64,000 nucleotides of DNA from Acetobacterium wieringae (GCF_026646375.1 NZ_JAIPPU010000017.1:25878-89877), one strand, 5' to 3'. Shown: positions 1-8,834, counted from the stretch's first letter. The notes: generated by a model from the letters alone, not told the origin. Numbers and translations are program-made.

Positions 1-111
1 GACGGTTTCGACAATAACCGGATCAAACTGATCAAACTCAATATTCAGGGGATCAAAATAATATATTTTGCCCACCTTTTTAAATCGTACACCGACGACT
101 GATTTTCCCAT
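1..111 (-). CDS. ricT: RicT/YaaT (PSP1 domain) protein, N-terminal part only
   Basis: The first 37 codons are visible and the gene runs off the left edge. The start reads MGKSVVGVRFKKVGKIYYFD, which matches the N-terminus of the PSP1-domain protein YaaT/RicT. In Bacillus subtilis RicT belongs to the RicA-RicF-RicT complex, which affects RNase Y cleavage and developmental phosphorelays. The ATG lies 4 bases beyond the holB stop, and holB-ricT is a common Bacillota pair, so co-transcription with holB is likely. Family assignment rests on these 37 residues. Confidence 0.85.
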   Translation of the reverse strand, partial: MGKSVVGVRFKKVGKIYYFDPLNIEFDQFDPVIVETV

Positions 112-115
112 TGGC

Positions 116-1102
116 TTATCCTTTCTGAATTTTCATTATCTTAATGAAACACTTTTCCCATTGTAATCTTAAGTTAACATTATATTGTATCGTCGCCATC
201 ATTTCAAACAAAGTTTTAATGATGGCCTGATTTTTTTCATTTTCCAGCAATTGATAATAGGCCCGATGCGCCGGATTCGGTTCTCCCTGCTGCGGCAATG
301 GATGACCTTCCAGAAGGAGATTGACCTCATAAAACCAGTGAATAAAAAACTCCAGCATCTCCTGGCTGGTGGCTTTATCCTTGGACAGCGCTTCGGCCAG
401 CGTAAAAATCTTTATCTCATCGCCTTTTAACAGGCTGTACAGTTCCCGCAGAAAGTGGGTTCTTTCTTTTTGAATCTCACTGTTATTGAGCAGGTATAAG
501 GCCATCCCCGGGGATCCCCCAGCGGCCCGGACGGCTTCGATCACCGCTTGTTTTTCAAATTCGCCTTGCCCAAAAACAACAGCCTCCATTTCGACCATGC
601 TCAACGGCTGAAAATGATAGCTTTGACAGCGGGAGCGAATCGTCGGTAAGATCGACTGGGGGTGGCTGGTGACCAGAATAAAAATATTATAGCTAAGCGG
701 CTCTTCCAAAGACTTCAGTAAACTGTTCTGGGCCTCTGGTGTCATCTTTTCTGCCCCATCAATGATATTAATACGCCAGTCTCCCGAATAGGGTTTAATT
801 GCCAGCTCACTGATCATTTCCCGCACCTGACTGATCTTGATGCTATCGACTCCCGCTTTGGGCCCAATTATTCTGACATCGGGATAGTTCTCATGCTCAA
901 TTTGAAGACAACCCGGACACTGGCCACAGCCTGGGTTGATCCGATCCTGACATAAAAGGGCCTTGGCAAACTCCCGGGCGGTTTTCTTTTTTCCAATCCC
1001 ATCGATTCCTGAAAAAAGGTAAGCGTGGCTTACCTGCTGGGAACCTATTTCGTTGGCAAGATGATTGATAATGGTTTGATGACCCTGAATCATTTCAAAC
1101 AT
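116..1102 (-). CDS. holB: DNA polymerase III delta-prime subunit
   Basis: A 328-residue clamp-loader subunit. It carries a modified Walker A loop (GIDGIGKKKT, residues 32-41), a four-cysteine zinc site (C51, C59, C62, C65) and the SRC motif after the sensor region (SRCQSYHF). Delta-prime works with DnaX and delta to load the beta clamp (dnaN in this window) at the replication fork. Length is normal for the family. It is preceded by the DUF2007 gene and the decarboxylase-tmk gene and followed at once by ricT, so tmk-DUF2007-holB-ricT looks like one operon. A second methionine at residue 4 could also be the start. Confidence 0.95.
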   Translation of the reverse strand: MFEMIQGHQTIINHLANEIGSQQVSHAYLFSGIDGIGKKKTAREFAKALLCQDRINPGCGQCPGCLQIEHENYPDVRIIGPKAGVDSIKISQVREMISELAIKPYSGDWRINIIDGAEKMTPEAQNSLLKSLEEPLSYNIFILVTSHPQSILPTIRSRCQSYHFQPLSMVEMEAVVFGQGEFEKQAVIEAVRAAGGSPGMALYLLNNSEIQKERTHFLRELYSLLKGDEIKIFTLAEALSKDKATSQEMLEFFIHWFYEVNLLLEGHPLPQQGEPNPAHRAYYQLLENEKNQAIIKTLFEMMATIQYNVNLRLQWEKCFIKIMKIQKG

Positions 1103-1125
1103 AGTTTTCCTCTCACAGACAGTTA

Positions 1126-1437
1126 TTAATGGGGTTTTTTCTTTTTCTCATCTCCGTTATCCCAATCATCACGATCCAGTCCCAATTCTTTATCCAGTTC
1201 GGCACTGAATTCTTCATAATCCAGGAGATCAAGGGCCGCTTCAAAATCGCTGTCTTTAACAAAAACCTCAATGTGTGCGGGCGTAAAATTTCCCATAAAG
1301 ATGCTGCGAATTGGTCCGCCAAAACCTTTTTCTCTGGTAATGACCTCAATCCCGTGGGCATTTAAATAATTCTTAAGCAGAATAAAATCCATGTCGGAGT
1401 CGGCCATGGTTAAATAGGTATACTGATCTTCAATCAT
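1126..1437 (-). CDS. DUF2007 domain protein (putative signal-transducing protein)
   Basis: A 103-residue acidic protein. The first 75 residues resemble the DUF2007 fold: a short beta-alpha-beta unit with a GGPIRSIFMGN segment followed by an EVFVKDSDFEAALDLLD helix. The tail is charged (DDWDNGDEKKKKPH). DUF2007 resembles a PII/ferredoxin-like fold, but its function is not established. Its first 8 bases overlap the end of the decarboxylase-tmk gene, so translational coupling is likely, and it sits between tmk and holB. It is a confident gene with no assigned role. Confidence 0.8.
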   Translation of the reverse strand: MIEDQYTYLTMADSDMDFILLKNYLNAHGIEVITREKGFGGPIRSIFMGNFTPAHIEVFVKDSDFEAALDLLDYEEFSAELDKELGLDRDDWDNGDEKKKKPH

Positions 1438-3577
1438 TTGATTTATGCTCCTTTATGCGTTCCCAGATTTCCTGATGGATACTTTTTATACTGCGCAATT
1501 GGTTATCCGTAACACAATTGATTTCCGTCCAGCCATATTCTGCCACCAGCGCCAAGGCACTGCAGTAAGAATCCCTAAGATGTTGGGGGCTGCTTTCATG
1601 AATATCTTTTTCCTGTTTTCCGGTTATTTTATTGTTACGGTTTTTAATTAACCGCTCATTGATCTCTGGGGGAATGTTAAGAAAAAAGACCAGATCCGGA
1701 ATCGGCAGACCATAGAGATTGAATTCAAAATCCCAAAGCCAGTCAAGAAAACGTTTCCGTTCGTCCGGATCCTTTATTTTTCCCGCCTGATGAACCATAT
1801 TAGAGGTGGTATAGCGATCGACCAGTACCAATCCCCCCTGTTTAAGAAAGTCCTCGTAATCTTCCTTATAGGAGGCATAACGGTCGGCGGCGTAGAAGGT
1901 TGACGCGATATAGGGGCTGATGCTCCCGGGATCTTTCCCGAAAGCCCCTTCCAGATATAATTTTACCATCGCTGATGATTTTTTGTTATAGCGGGGATAG
2001 GCGATTTTTTTGACTTTTTCCCCGGTTTCTACCAGCCGGTCATAGAGCAGTTGGGTTTGGGTCTGTTTCCCGCTACCATCTACTCCTTCGATGACGATCA
2101 GTTTTCCCTGATGATTCTTTTCCATGATTACCGGCTCCTTTTTGATAATTGTGACGGCTCTGTTTACATCGATTCCCACCACCGCCACCTGGTGATCCAG
2201 CAGGTCGTTTAGATATCCTACCATTTCAGCGGTGATCCGGCTGCCCGGCAACAAAACCGGAATCCCCGGCGGATAGGGAATAATAAAATCCCCAACCAGT
2301 TGCCCAATGGCCTGTTCCAGCGGTATTTGACAGCGTTCTTCCCAGGCAAGGGCTTCCCACAGTGGTATCTCTGTTTGGACAGCAGCCGTAAAATCGATCT
2401 GCTCCCGCCACCGTCGGGGGGACTGAGGCTCTTTTTCGACCGTTAAATCGAGCCGGATGGTTTTATTTATAGCACAGATAGCTTGCATTAAGCTTACTAA
2501 ATCAGCCCGGGTGGTGCCCATCCCGGTCATCGCCAACAGATGATTATCTGCCGACATTTCGCATTGAATGCCGTAATCGGCTAACAGCCGGGCTTCCACT
2601 TCCGCTCCGGTGATGCCCCGGGTCGAAAACAGCCACTTACTGCGATCATAATCCTGTGCTGCGGTTTCTCCGCCATACAGAACAATCGGCTCCTGACCAT
2701 TCTGCTGCTGACAAAATTCCTGATGCGCAGCCACAATTCCATTAAATATGGCTTCGCCCTTTTCCTCGGCCGCATCCACCGCCTCTTCCACCGAGATCAT
2801 CAGCGGATAGCTGGGTGACGAGCTTTGTAGCAGGCTAAGATAGGCTTTGATCTTCTGACGATTGACGCGGTTGCCCTGAAAATGAAGCAGCGAGCTTTGG
2901 GTCAATGATCCCAGAATTTTATGGGTACTCTGAATCACCACATCGGCACCGGCTGAAATAGCGTCTGGCGGCAGTTTTTCACTAAAGCACAAATGAGCGC
3001 CGTGGGCTTCATCAACAATTAAAAATTTCTCCTGTTCATGAAGGATTCCGGCAATTGTTTTTAGGTCACTGATGGTACCATAATAGCTGGGATTGGTCAA
3101 AATCATCCCCTTACTGTGGGGGTTTTTGGCCAGAGCCTGACGAACCGCAGCCACACTGATTGAGTGGGCAAAGCCCAAGTTTAGGTCAATCTCCGGGGTG
3201 ATAAAAACCCCTTCAATGCGCCCTAGCCCCAGGGCCCCAAAAACGGCCCGATGACAGTTGGTGGGCACCAGCAGCTGCTCACCCGGAGCACAGCTGCCCA
3301 GGATGGCACTGTGAATACCCGTAGTAGTGCCGTTGACCAGAATCGCCGCTTCATCGCTGTGATAGATCGTTGCCAGTTTTTTCTGGGCTGCAGCAATGAT
3401 CCCCTGGGCATCATGAAGATTATCCGCACCGGGAATTTCGGTAATATCATAATCATATAAGGCAAAGGCATCACCCCGGCCCTTATGTCCGGGCATGTGA
3501 AACCGGTGCTTATTGTTTTTGTTAAGCTTTTCGAGTTCACTTTTGATGATACTCTTTTTTCTATTCATTTTTTCCAT
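1430..3577 (-). CDS. Orn/Lys/Arg decarboxylase fused in frame to thymidylate kinase
   Basis: One open frame of 715 codons encodes two enzymes. Residues 1 to about 480 are a fold-type I PLP decarboxylase of the SpeA/YaaO group: HMPGHKGRG near the N-terminus, DEAHGAH at 189-195, the PLP lysine in STHK (K220) and the C-terminal PYPPGIPVLLPG motif. Residues 485-715 are thymidylate kinase: P-loop EGVDGSGK (497-504), a DRYTTSN motif and a LIKNRNNK lid-like segment. The residue after the P-loop lysine is Q, where T or S is usual. In many Bacillota yaaO and tmk are adjacent separate genes. Here no stop separates them, and residue 485 is a methionine with its own Shine-Dalgarno sequence, so a free kinase may also be made. 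A start at codon 4 (MNRKKS) is also possible. Confidence 0.9.
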   Translation of the reverse strand: MEKMNRKKSIIKSELEKLNKNNKHRFHMPGHKGRGDAFALYDYDITEIPGADNLHDAQGIIAAAQKKLATIYHSDEAAILVNGTTTGIHSAILGSCAPGEQLLVPTNCHRAVFGALGLGRIEGVFITPEIDLNLGFAHSISVAAVRQALAKNPHSKGMILTNPSYYGTISDLKTIAGILHEQEKFLIVDEAHGAHLCFSEKLPPDAISAGADVVIQSTHKILGSLTQSSLLHFQGNRVNRQKIKAYLSLLQSSSPSYPLMISVEEAVDAAEEKGEAIFNGIVAAHQEFCQQQNGQEPIVLYGGETAAQDYDRSKWLFSTRGITGAEVEARLLADYGIQCEMSADNHLLAMTGMGTTRADLVSLMQAICAINKTIRLDLTVEKEPQSPRRWREQIDFTAAVQTEIPLWEALAWEERCQIPLEQAIGQLVGDFIIPYPPGIPVLLPGSRITAEMVGYLNDLLDHQVAVVGIDVNRAVTIIKKEPVIMEKNHQGKLIVIEGVDGSGKQTQTQLLYDRLVETGEKVKKIAYPRYNKKSSAMVKLYLEGAFGKDPGSISPYIASTFYAADRYASYKEDYEDFLKQGGLVLVDRYTTSNMVHQAGKIKDPDERKRFLDWLWDFEFNLYGLPIPDLVFFLNIPPEINERLIKNRNNKITGKQEKDIHESSPQHLRDSYCSALALVAEYGWTEINCVTDNQLRSIKSIHQEIWERIKEHKSND
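2123..2140 (-). promoter_or_regulatory. Internal ribosome binding site and ATG for a free thymidylate kinase
   Basis: On the minus strand AAGGAG (2140-2135) lies 9 bases before an ATG (2125-2123) in frame with the fusion. It would yield a 231-residue thymidylate kinase, slightly longer than is usual for the family. The site falls exactly at the domain junction. It reads like the remains of a separate tmk start that survived loss of the decarboxylase stop codon. That history is inference. Confidence 0.7.
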
Positions 3578-3696
3578 GCCTCTATTTTAACACAATCCCC
3601 CTCCTTTAAACGGAGAAATTTAACTTTTATCCTTTTAACTTCTTATGAATTATTATATAATGATTGAGCAAATATGTTAAAGAGGTGAAGAGAATA

Positions 3697-4023
3697 ATGT
3701 CCAGTGAAAAAGTTATAACAATCAATATGGAAAATTTCGAAACTGAAATTTTATCCTATGATGGAGCTGTCATGGTGGATTTTTGGGCAGAATGGTGTGG
3801 CCCGTGTAAAGCCCTGTCGCCAACAATTGATGAAATATCTCAGGAGCTTGAAGCTGGTATGAAGGTTTGTAAAATCAATGTGGATGACAACCAGGCCCTG
3901 GCCCAACAGTTTCGGGTGATGAGTATCCCCACCGTGGTTTTCTTTAAGAACGGTGAAGCGGTTAACCGCTTTGTCGGTGTTCGAGAAAAAAATGAATACA
4001 TCGAGATGATAAAAAGTCTCTAA
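3697..4023 (+). CDS. trxA: Thioredoxin
   Basis: A 108-residue classical thioredoxin with the WCGPCK active site (C34, C37) and the cis-proline loop SIPTV. It reduces disulfides in the cytoplasm, using electrons from thioredoxin reductase, which is not in this window. The ATG at 3697 was chosen over an upstream in-frame TTG (3664) because AGAGGTG at 3681-3687 is well spaced before it. A TATAAT at 3656-3661 is the likely -10 box. It is the only plus-strand gene in the first 27 kb and has its own terminator just downstream, so it is a monocistronic unit diverging from the decarboxylase-tmk gene. Confidence 0.93.
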   Translation: MSSEKVITINMENFETEILSYDGAVMVDFWAEWCGPCKALSPTIDEISQELEAGMKVCKINVDDNQALAQQFRVMSIPTVVFFKNGEAVNRFVGVREKNEYIEMIKSL

Positions 4024-4035
4024 TTCGGGACTTTT

Positions 4036-4077
4036 AAAAAGTCTAAACAGAAAAAAATTCTGTTTAGACTTTTTTTA
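4036..4077 (+). terminator. Rho-independent terminator of trxA
   Basis: A 16-base arm (4036-4051) pairs perfectly with 4059-4074 across a 7-base A-rich loop and runs into a T tract. It lies 12 bases after the trxA stop. Confidence 0.9.
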
Positions 4078-4162
4078 TTATTTCTAAACTACCATGCGCT
4101 TCACTGTCCGTTTACACAAAACAGTTTTTACACTGTTCGACTGCACATTACAACATCCGCAA

Positions 4163-4205
4163 AGGCAGTCGCAATCACAAGCTTGCTTGTAGTTGGCGAC
4201 TGCCT
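4163..4205. repeat. Long imperfect inverted repeat between trxA and metG
   Basis: The arm at 4163-4182 is the near-perfect complement of 4185-4205: 10 outer bases (AGGCAGTCGC / GCGACTGCCT) and 6 inner bases match, with two mismatches and one extra base between them and a 2-base loop. There is no T tract on either side, so it is not a standard terminator. It could be a 3' stabilising hairpin of the metG mRNA. The rest of the 287-base gap holds nothing else I recognise. Confidence 0.6.
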
Positions 4206-4310
4206 GCGACCTCGAAGAAATTCGTCCAGCGATTTTTTCTGGTTGTTTGTGAAACTGACAGCAAAGCAATCATTGTTCTATTTTAAATTACCTGAATTTT
4301 TTTGTATAAA

Positions 4311-6254
4311 TTACGATACTTTTCCGCCGGAGGGAATGCCATCGACGGTGACCAGAGATAATTTCTTGCCCTTGGTGGCGGCCAGAATCATACCGTTGGA
4401 TTCCAGTCCCCGGAGGTTGACCGGTTTTAAGTTGGCCACCAGAATGACAGTTTTACCAACCAGGTCTGCTGGGGCGTAGTATTTGGCAATCCCAGAAACT
4501 ACCTGCCGTTTTTCCTGGCCGACTTGCAGCTGTAAAACCAGCAAGCGGTCGGCATCGGGATGGGGTTCACAGGCGACTACCTCAGCCACCCGCAGTTGCA
4601 CCTTGGCAAAATCGTCAATGGTGATCAGGCCTTCCGGCAATTCTTCCGGCGTTTTACTCTCATTTTCTTTTTTAGCTTTTTCGGCTTTCGCTTCTTTAAC
4701 CGGCTGTTCCGCTTTCTTTTCCAGCTCAATGCGCGGGAACAGGGCGTCACAGCGCTCGATTTTGAGCCCTTCTGGATAGCCGCCAAAATGCTGGATACTG
4801 TCCCAGGTTAAACATGCCGCCGGACAGTTTAGCTGTTCACCGATTTTTCGGGCGGTTTCCGGCATTGCCGCCGAAATCAGCACCGTGACGATCCGCAAGG
4901 ACTCGGTCAGGTTATACATTACCTGGGCCAGACGAGCCTGTTTTTCCGGGCTTTTGCCGAGTACCCAGGGTTGGGTTTCATCAATATACTTATTGGAACG
5001 GGAAACCAGCTTCCAGATTTCTTCGAGGGCCCGGCTAAAGTCCAGCTTATCCATGTAGTCACTGACAACCCCGGGCGTTTTTTCAGCCAGTGCAATCAGA
5101 TCTGTGTCAATATCTTCCGTCTCACGCTCTGTTGGAATCACACCACCAAAGTATTTATCGGTCATCGCCAGGGTTCGGCTGAGCAGATTACCAAGATCAT
5201 TGGCCAGGTCGGAATTGATGTGACTGACTAGCAGATCTTCATTATAAACACCGTCCGAACCATAGCTCATTTCCCGCAACACATGGTAGCGCAAGGCATC
5301 AACCCCATACTTGTCGACTAAAACCACGGGATCAACCACATTCCCCACCGATTTTGACATTTTTCCGCCTTTTAATAAAATCCAGCCGTGACCATAAACC
5401 TGTTTGGGCAGCGGTAATTTTAACGCCATCAGAATAATCGGCCAATAAATGGTATGGAATCGAATGATATCTTTGCCGACCAAGTGGACATCGGCCGGCC
5501 AGTATTTTTCCATCAGATCTGGTTTGTCATTGAGGTAACCCAGGGCCGAAATGTAGTTGGGCAGGGCATCAATCCAGACATAAACCACATGACCAGGATC
5601 AAAGTCAACCGGTACCCCCCAGGTGAAAGAGGTTCGGGAAACGCACAAATCCTGCAGCCCGGGTTTAATGAAATTATTGATCATTTCATTTTTGCGGGAT
5701 TCTGGCTGAATAAAATGGGGGTGTTCTTCAATATGTTTGAGCAAATCATCGGCATATTTGGACATTTTAAAGAAGTACGCTTCTTCCGAAGCTTTTTCCA
5801 CCGGTCGTCCACAATCAGGACAGTTGCCTTCAACTAGCTGACTTTCGGTCCAGAAGGATTCACAGGGGGTACAGTACCAGCCTTCGTAATTGGACTTATA
5901 AATATCGCCCTGATCATAGAGCTTTTTGAAAATCCTCTGAATCGTTTTTTCATGTTCAGGATCCGTGGTCCGGATAAACTGATCGTAGTTGATGTTCATG
6001 GTGTCCCAAAGGCTTTTGATGCCGGTGACAATCCCATCGACATAGGCCTGGGGCGCAACGCCAGCTTCAGCCGCCACTTTTTCTATTTTTTGACCGTGCT
6101 CATCGGTACCGGTTAAAAAGTAAGTATCATAGCCCTGCAGTTTTTTAAACCGGGTAATTGTATCGGCCGCCACCGTGGTGTAGGTATGTCCGATGTGCAG
6201 GTTCCCGCTGGGATAGTAAATGGGGGTGGTGATATAAAATGTTTTTTCTGACAT
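4311..6254 (-). CDS. metG: Methionyl-tRNA synthetase
   Basis: A 647-residue class I synthetase that charges tRNA-Met. It has the HIGH signature at residues 20-23, a single zinc knuckle (C128, C131, C145, C148), the KMSKS loop at 298-302, an anticodon-binding helical region and a C-terminal EMAP-like tRNA-binding domain from about residue 545, preceded by a Lys/Glu-rich linker. Length fits the long bacterial form with a dimerising tail. It has a Met-specific T-box leader, so expression should respond to uncharged tRNA-Met. It is separated from rsmI by the leader and its own promoter. Confidence 0.97.
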   Translation of the reverse strand: MSEKTFYITTPIYYPSGNLHIGHTYTTVAADTITRFKKLQGYDTYFLTGTDEHGQKIEKVAAEAGVAPQAYVDGIVTGIKSLWDTMNINYDQFIRTTDPEHEKTIQRIFKKLYDQGDIYKSNYEGWYCTPCESFWTESQLVEGNCPDCGRPVEKASEEAYFFKMSKYADDLLKHIEEHPHFIQPESRKNEMINNFIKPGLQDLCVSRTSFTWGVPVDFDPGHVVYVWIDALPNYISALGYLNDKPDLMEKYWPADVHLVGKDIIRFHTIYWPIILMALKLPLPKQVYGHGWILLKGGKMSKSVGNVVDPVVLVDKYGVDALRYHVLREMSYGSDGVYNEDLLVSHINSDLANDLGNLLSRTLAMTDKYFGGVIPTERETEDIDTDLIALAEKTPGVVSDYMDKLDFSRALEEIWKLVSRSNKYIDETQPWVLGKSPEKQARLAQVMYNLTESLRIVTVLISAAMPETARKIGEQLNCPAACLTWDSIQHFGGYPEGLKIERCDALFPRIELEKKAEQPVKEAKAEKAKKENESKTPEELPEGLITIDDFAKVQLRVAEVVACEPHPDADRLLVLQLQVGQEKRQVVSGIAKYYAPADLVGKTVILVANLKPVNLRGLESNGMILAATKGKKLSLVTVDGIPSGGKVS

Positions 6255-6302
6255 AATTTCTCCTTATTTTGTTTCTTTATTTTCGAGATGCTAAAATCCG
6301 CA

Positions 6303-6562
6303 AAAAAACCCTCCATCCAGTTAAGGGCGAAGGGTTCGCGTTACCACCTTAGTTCACATTATTCTCACAAATAATGCCTTCATAAGTTTATCAAACTTTC
6401 AGTTTTATCGCGTCAAGCGGTTTGGGCTAAACGATTCACCCAAACTTACTCCGAGGCCATCTTCAATGCTTTTTCTGTCACCGGCTTTCACCATCCCGGC
6501 TCTCTCTCCACAGTATCCACATCTACTCTTCTCTTCATCGTAATTTTAAATTTTTTAATTGC
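6303..6562 (-). promoter_or_regulatory. T-box riboswitch, methionine specifier, upstream of metG
   Basis: Reading the minus strand: a stem I with distal-loop features (AGAGAG followed by GGTGAAAGCC), a specifier region GAAGATGGCC whose ATG (6460-6458) is the Met codon, the T-box core AAGGTGGTAACGCG (6350-6337) and a terminator whose AACCCT / AGGGTT arms run into a T tract at about 6307-6301. In this class of leader, uncharged tRNA pairs with the specifier and the T-box bulge and favours the antiterminator. Specifier, core and downstream gene all agree. Confidence 0.93.
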
Positions 6563-6569
6563 TATCCCT

Positions 6570-6597
6570 ATTATACTTTAATTCCAGATTTTTTCAA
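6570..6597 (-). promoter_or_regulatory. Promoter of the metG T-box transcript
   Basis: A TTGAAA -35 box (6597-6592) and a perfect TATAAT -10 box (6575-6570) are separated by 16 bases. Transcription would begin just before stem I of the T-box. It starts within a few bases of the rsmI stop. Confidence 0.8.
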
Positions 6598-6602
6598 GGG
6601 CT

Positions 6603-7445
6603 TTATCGCTTAACCGCGTTATAAACATCCCGCCTGGAAATATTACGATCTTTGGCCACTGCTTTCATCGCTTCTTTTTCCGGCAGGCCGGACTTCAGAT
6701 AATGAGCCAGATGGTCTTCGAGGCTCAGGCTTTCCAGTTCCAGAGAAGCCGCCCCCTGGCCTTCATCGGCGGTTCGGCCTTCAATACAGATAACGTACTC
6801 GCCCCGGGGGGGATTTAGCTGATAATAGTCCCGATGCTCTGCGATGGTGCCGTAGCGGGTTTCCTCATAGCGTTTGGTAAGCTCCCGGGAGATACTCATC
6901 TGCCGATGCCCCAGGCCATGTTGATCCAAAATTTCCAGGGTTTTAGGCAAGCGGTGGGGTGACTCATAAAGCACCACCGTATCCGCCGATGCGGTAATTC
7001 GGTTGACCCCTTCTTTGACCGCCTTATTGTCTTTGCCTAAAAAGCCGAGAAATAAAAAGGAACGGGTATCCAGTCCTGACAATACCAATCCACAAAGACC
7101 GGCATTGGGACCGGGCACCACCTCCAGATCAATCGCATTGGCGACACAGCCTTTAACCAGCACGGATCCCGGATCGGAGATCAGTGGCATTCCGGCATCA
7201 GAAATCAGGGCGATATTTTGACCCTGTTTCAGCAGTTCAATCAGACCTTCACACGACTTTTGTTCGTTATGCTGATGATAAGCTACCATTTTTTTAGAAA
7301 TCTCAAAATGATTGAGCAGCTTAATCGAGTGCCGGGTATCTTCGGCGGCAATCAGATCAACCTCCTGTAAAACCCGCAATCCCCTGATACTCATGTCATC
7401 CAGATTGCCGATTGGCGTACCGACTATATAAAGTTTTCCGGACAT
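6603..7445 (-). CDS. rsmI: 16S rRNA (cytidine-1402-2'-O)-methyltransferase
   Basis: A 280-residue SAM-dependent methyltransferase of the tetrapyrrole-methylase fold. The N-terminal GTPIGNLDDMS is the RsmI signature. AEDTRHS and SDAGMPLISDPG follow, then a GPNAGLCGLVLSG loop. RsmI methylates the ribose of C1402 in the decoding centre of 16S rRNA. The C-terminal helical domain with ISRRDVYNAVKR is present, so the protein is full length. It begins directly after the FAD-protein stop (7446), so the two are probably co-transcribed. Confidence 0.95.
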   Translation of the reverse strand: MSGKLYIVGTPIGNLDDMSIRGLRVLQEVDLIAAEDTRHSIKLLNHFEISKKMVAYHQHNEQKSCEGLIELLKQGQNIALISDAGMPLISDPGSVLVKGCVANAIDLEVVPGPNAGLCGLVLSGLDTRSFLFLGFLGKDNKAVKEGVNRITASADTVVLYESPHRLPKTLEILDQHGLGHRQMSISRELTKRYEETRYGTIAEHRDYYQLNPPRGEYVICIEGRTADEGQGAASLELESLSLEDHLAHYLKSGLPEKEAMKAVAKDRNISRRDVYNAVKR

Positions 7446-8834
7446 CTATTCGTTATAAAGGTTTCGGGCCACATAGACTCCATTGGCGGAGGCCTGCATT
7501 AACCCCCGGGTTACCCCGGCGCCATCCCCCAGTACATAGAGATTCTTAATGCTGGACTGGAAGTTTCTATCCACCGTCACCTTGTTGGAATAGAATTTGA
7601 CCTCGACCCCATAAAGTAAGGTTTCGTCACTGGCGAGACCGGGTGAAACATGATCCAGGGCCTGAATCATTTCCACGATGTCCTTCATAATCCGGTAAGG
7701 CAGCACCAAACACAAATCACCAGGCACTGCATCAATTAAGGTTGGCCGAATGTTATTGCGCATCAGCCGTTCTTCGGTGGTTCGGCGGCCTCTTAAGAAA
7801 TCGCCATAGCGCTGCACCATGATCTTGTTGCCAGTGAGCATATTGCCCAACCCGGCAATATGCTTGCCATAGGCAACCGCTTCTTTAAAGGGTTCGGTAA
7901 AGCTTTTAGAAACAAGCAAGGCAAAATTGGTGTTGTGGGTTTTTAAGTTATCGGATTTATAGCTGTGGCCATTGACCACCGCCAATTGGTTATCGTAATA
8001 TTCAGTCGATACGACGCCCCCGGGGTTGGAACAGAAGGTTCGGACGCTGTCATCAAAGGTGGGGGTATAATAAACCAGTTTACCTTCATAAAGGGCGTCA
8101 TTGATTTCTTGCATCACTTCGTTGCGGGTTTCCAAACGAACGCCGATATCGATTTTTCCGACCTTGGTTTCCACCTTGTATTCTTCACACATCGAGGTAA
8201 ACCATTCCGAGCCATCCCGGCCCACGGCCACCAGTACCTTATCCGCCCGATAGGTTTCACCTTTGGCAACCACGCCAACGACGGAATTATTCTCAACCAC
8301 CAGGCTTTGCACCGGAGTTCTAAACTTAATGTCGATGCCCAAATCATTGATTAAGTAATTTTGAATCCGCTGATAAATGGTATAACCGACCTCGGTGCCC
8401 ATGTGACGAACCGGGCATTCAATCAGTTTTAAATTGCTCTGGATTGCCTTGGTCCGAATATCCCGGATCTTATCCGGATCATCAACACCATGAACCCGTT
8501 TGTCGGCACCAAATTCAATATACAAATCATCGACATATTTAATCAGATCAACTGTGGTGTTATAGCCAATGTATTCCGGCAGCTCACCGCCGACATCGGG
8601 TGAAAGCGATAGCTTGCCATCCGAGTAAGCACCGGCACCGGCAAATCCGGTAGTAATATTACAGGGTTTGCAGCCAATGCAGACATTGGTCTGACGCTTG
8701 GGACAAATCCGTTTTTCAATTGAATTGCCTTTTTCCAGCATTAATATTTTAAGTTCTTTGTTCTTTTTGGCCAGTTCCATGGCTGCAAAAATACCACCGG
8801 GGCCAGCCCCAATGATGATTACATCATATTTCAT
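7446..8834 (-). CDS. FAD-dependent dehydrogenase-like protein (COG2509 type)
   Basis: A 462-residue flavoprotein. It has an N-terminal dinucleotide-binding GAGPGG loop (residues 9-14), a C-terminal FAD-contacting LYVLGDGAGVTRG segment and a GRDGSEW motif. A conserved-looking cysteine set (C44, C52, C55, C58) follows the first Rossmann unit, and a GFAGAGAYSDGK segment comes next. That layout matches the uncharacterised COG2509 family. The substrate is unknown. The cysteines could bind a metal or Fe-S cluster, but nothing here proves it. It sits between dnaB and rsmI with short spacing. Confidence 0.8.
   Translation of the reverse strand: MKYDVIIIGAGPGGIFAAMELAKKNKELKILMLEKGNSIEKRICPKRQTNVCIGCKPCNITTGFAGAGAYSDGKLSLSPDVGGELPEYIGYNTTVDLIKYVDDLYIEFGADKRVHGVDDPDKIRDIRTKAIQSNLKLIECPVRHMGTEVGYTIYQRIQNYLINDLGIDIKFRTPVQSLVVENNSVVGVVAKGETYRADKVLVAVGRDGSEWFTSMCEEYKVETKVGKIDIGVRLETRNEVMQEINDALYEGKLVYYTPTFDDSVRTFCSNPGGVVSTEYYDNQLAVVNGHSYKSDNLKTHNTNFALLVSKSFTEPFKEAVAYGKHIAGLGNMLTGNKIMVQRYGDFLRGRRTTEERLMRNNIRPTLIDAVPGDLCLVLPYRIMKDIVEMIQALDHVSPGLASDETLLYGVEVKFYSNKVTVDRNFQSSIKNLYVLGDGAGVTRGLMQASANGVYVARNLYNE

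Noticed and set aside
4084..4269. A 61-codon cysteine-rich minus-strand frame between trxA and metG
   Set aside because: It has no clear ribosome binding site, it runs through the palindrome, and its cysteines come from the repeat sequence.
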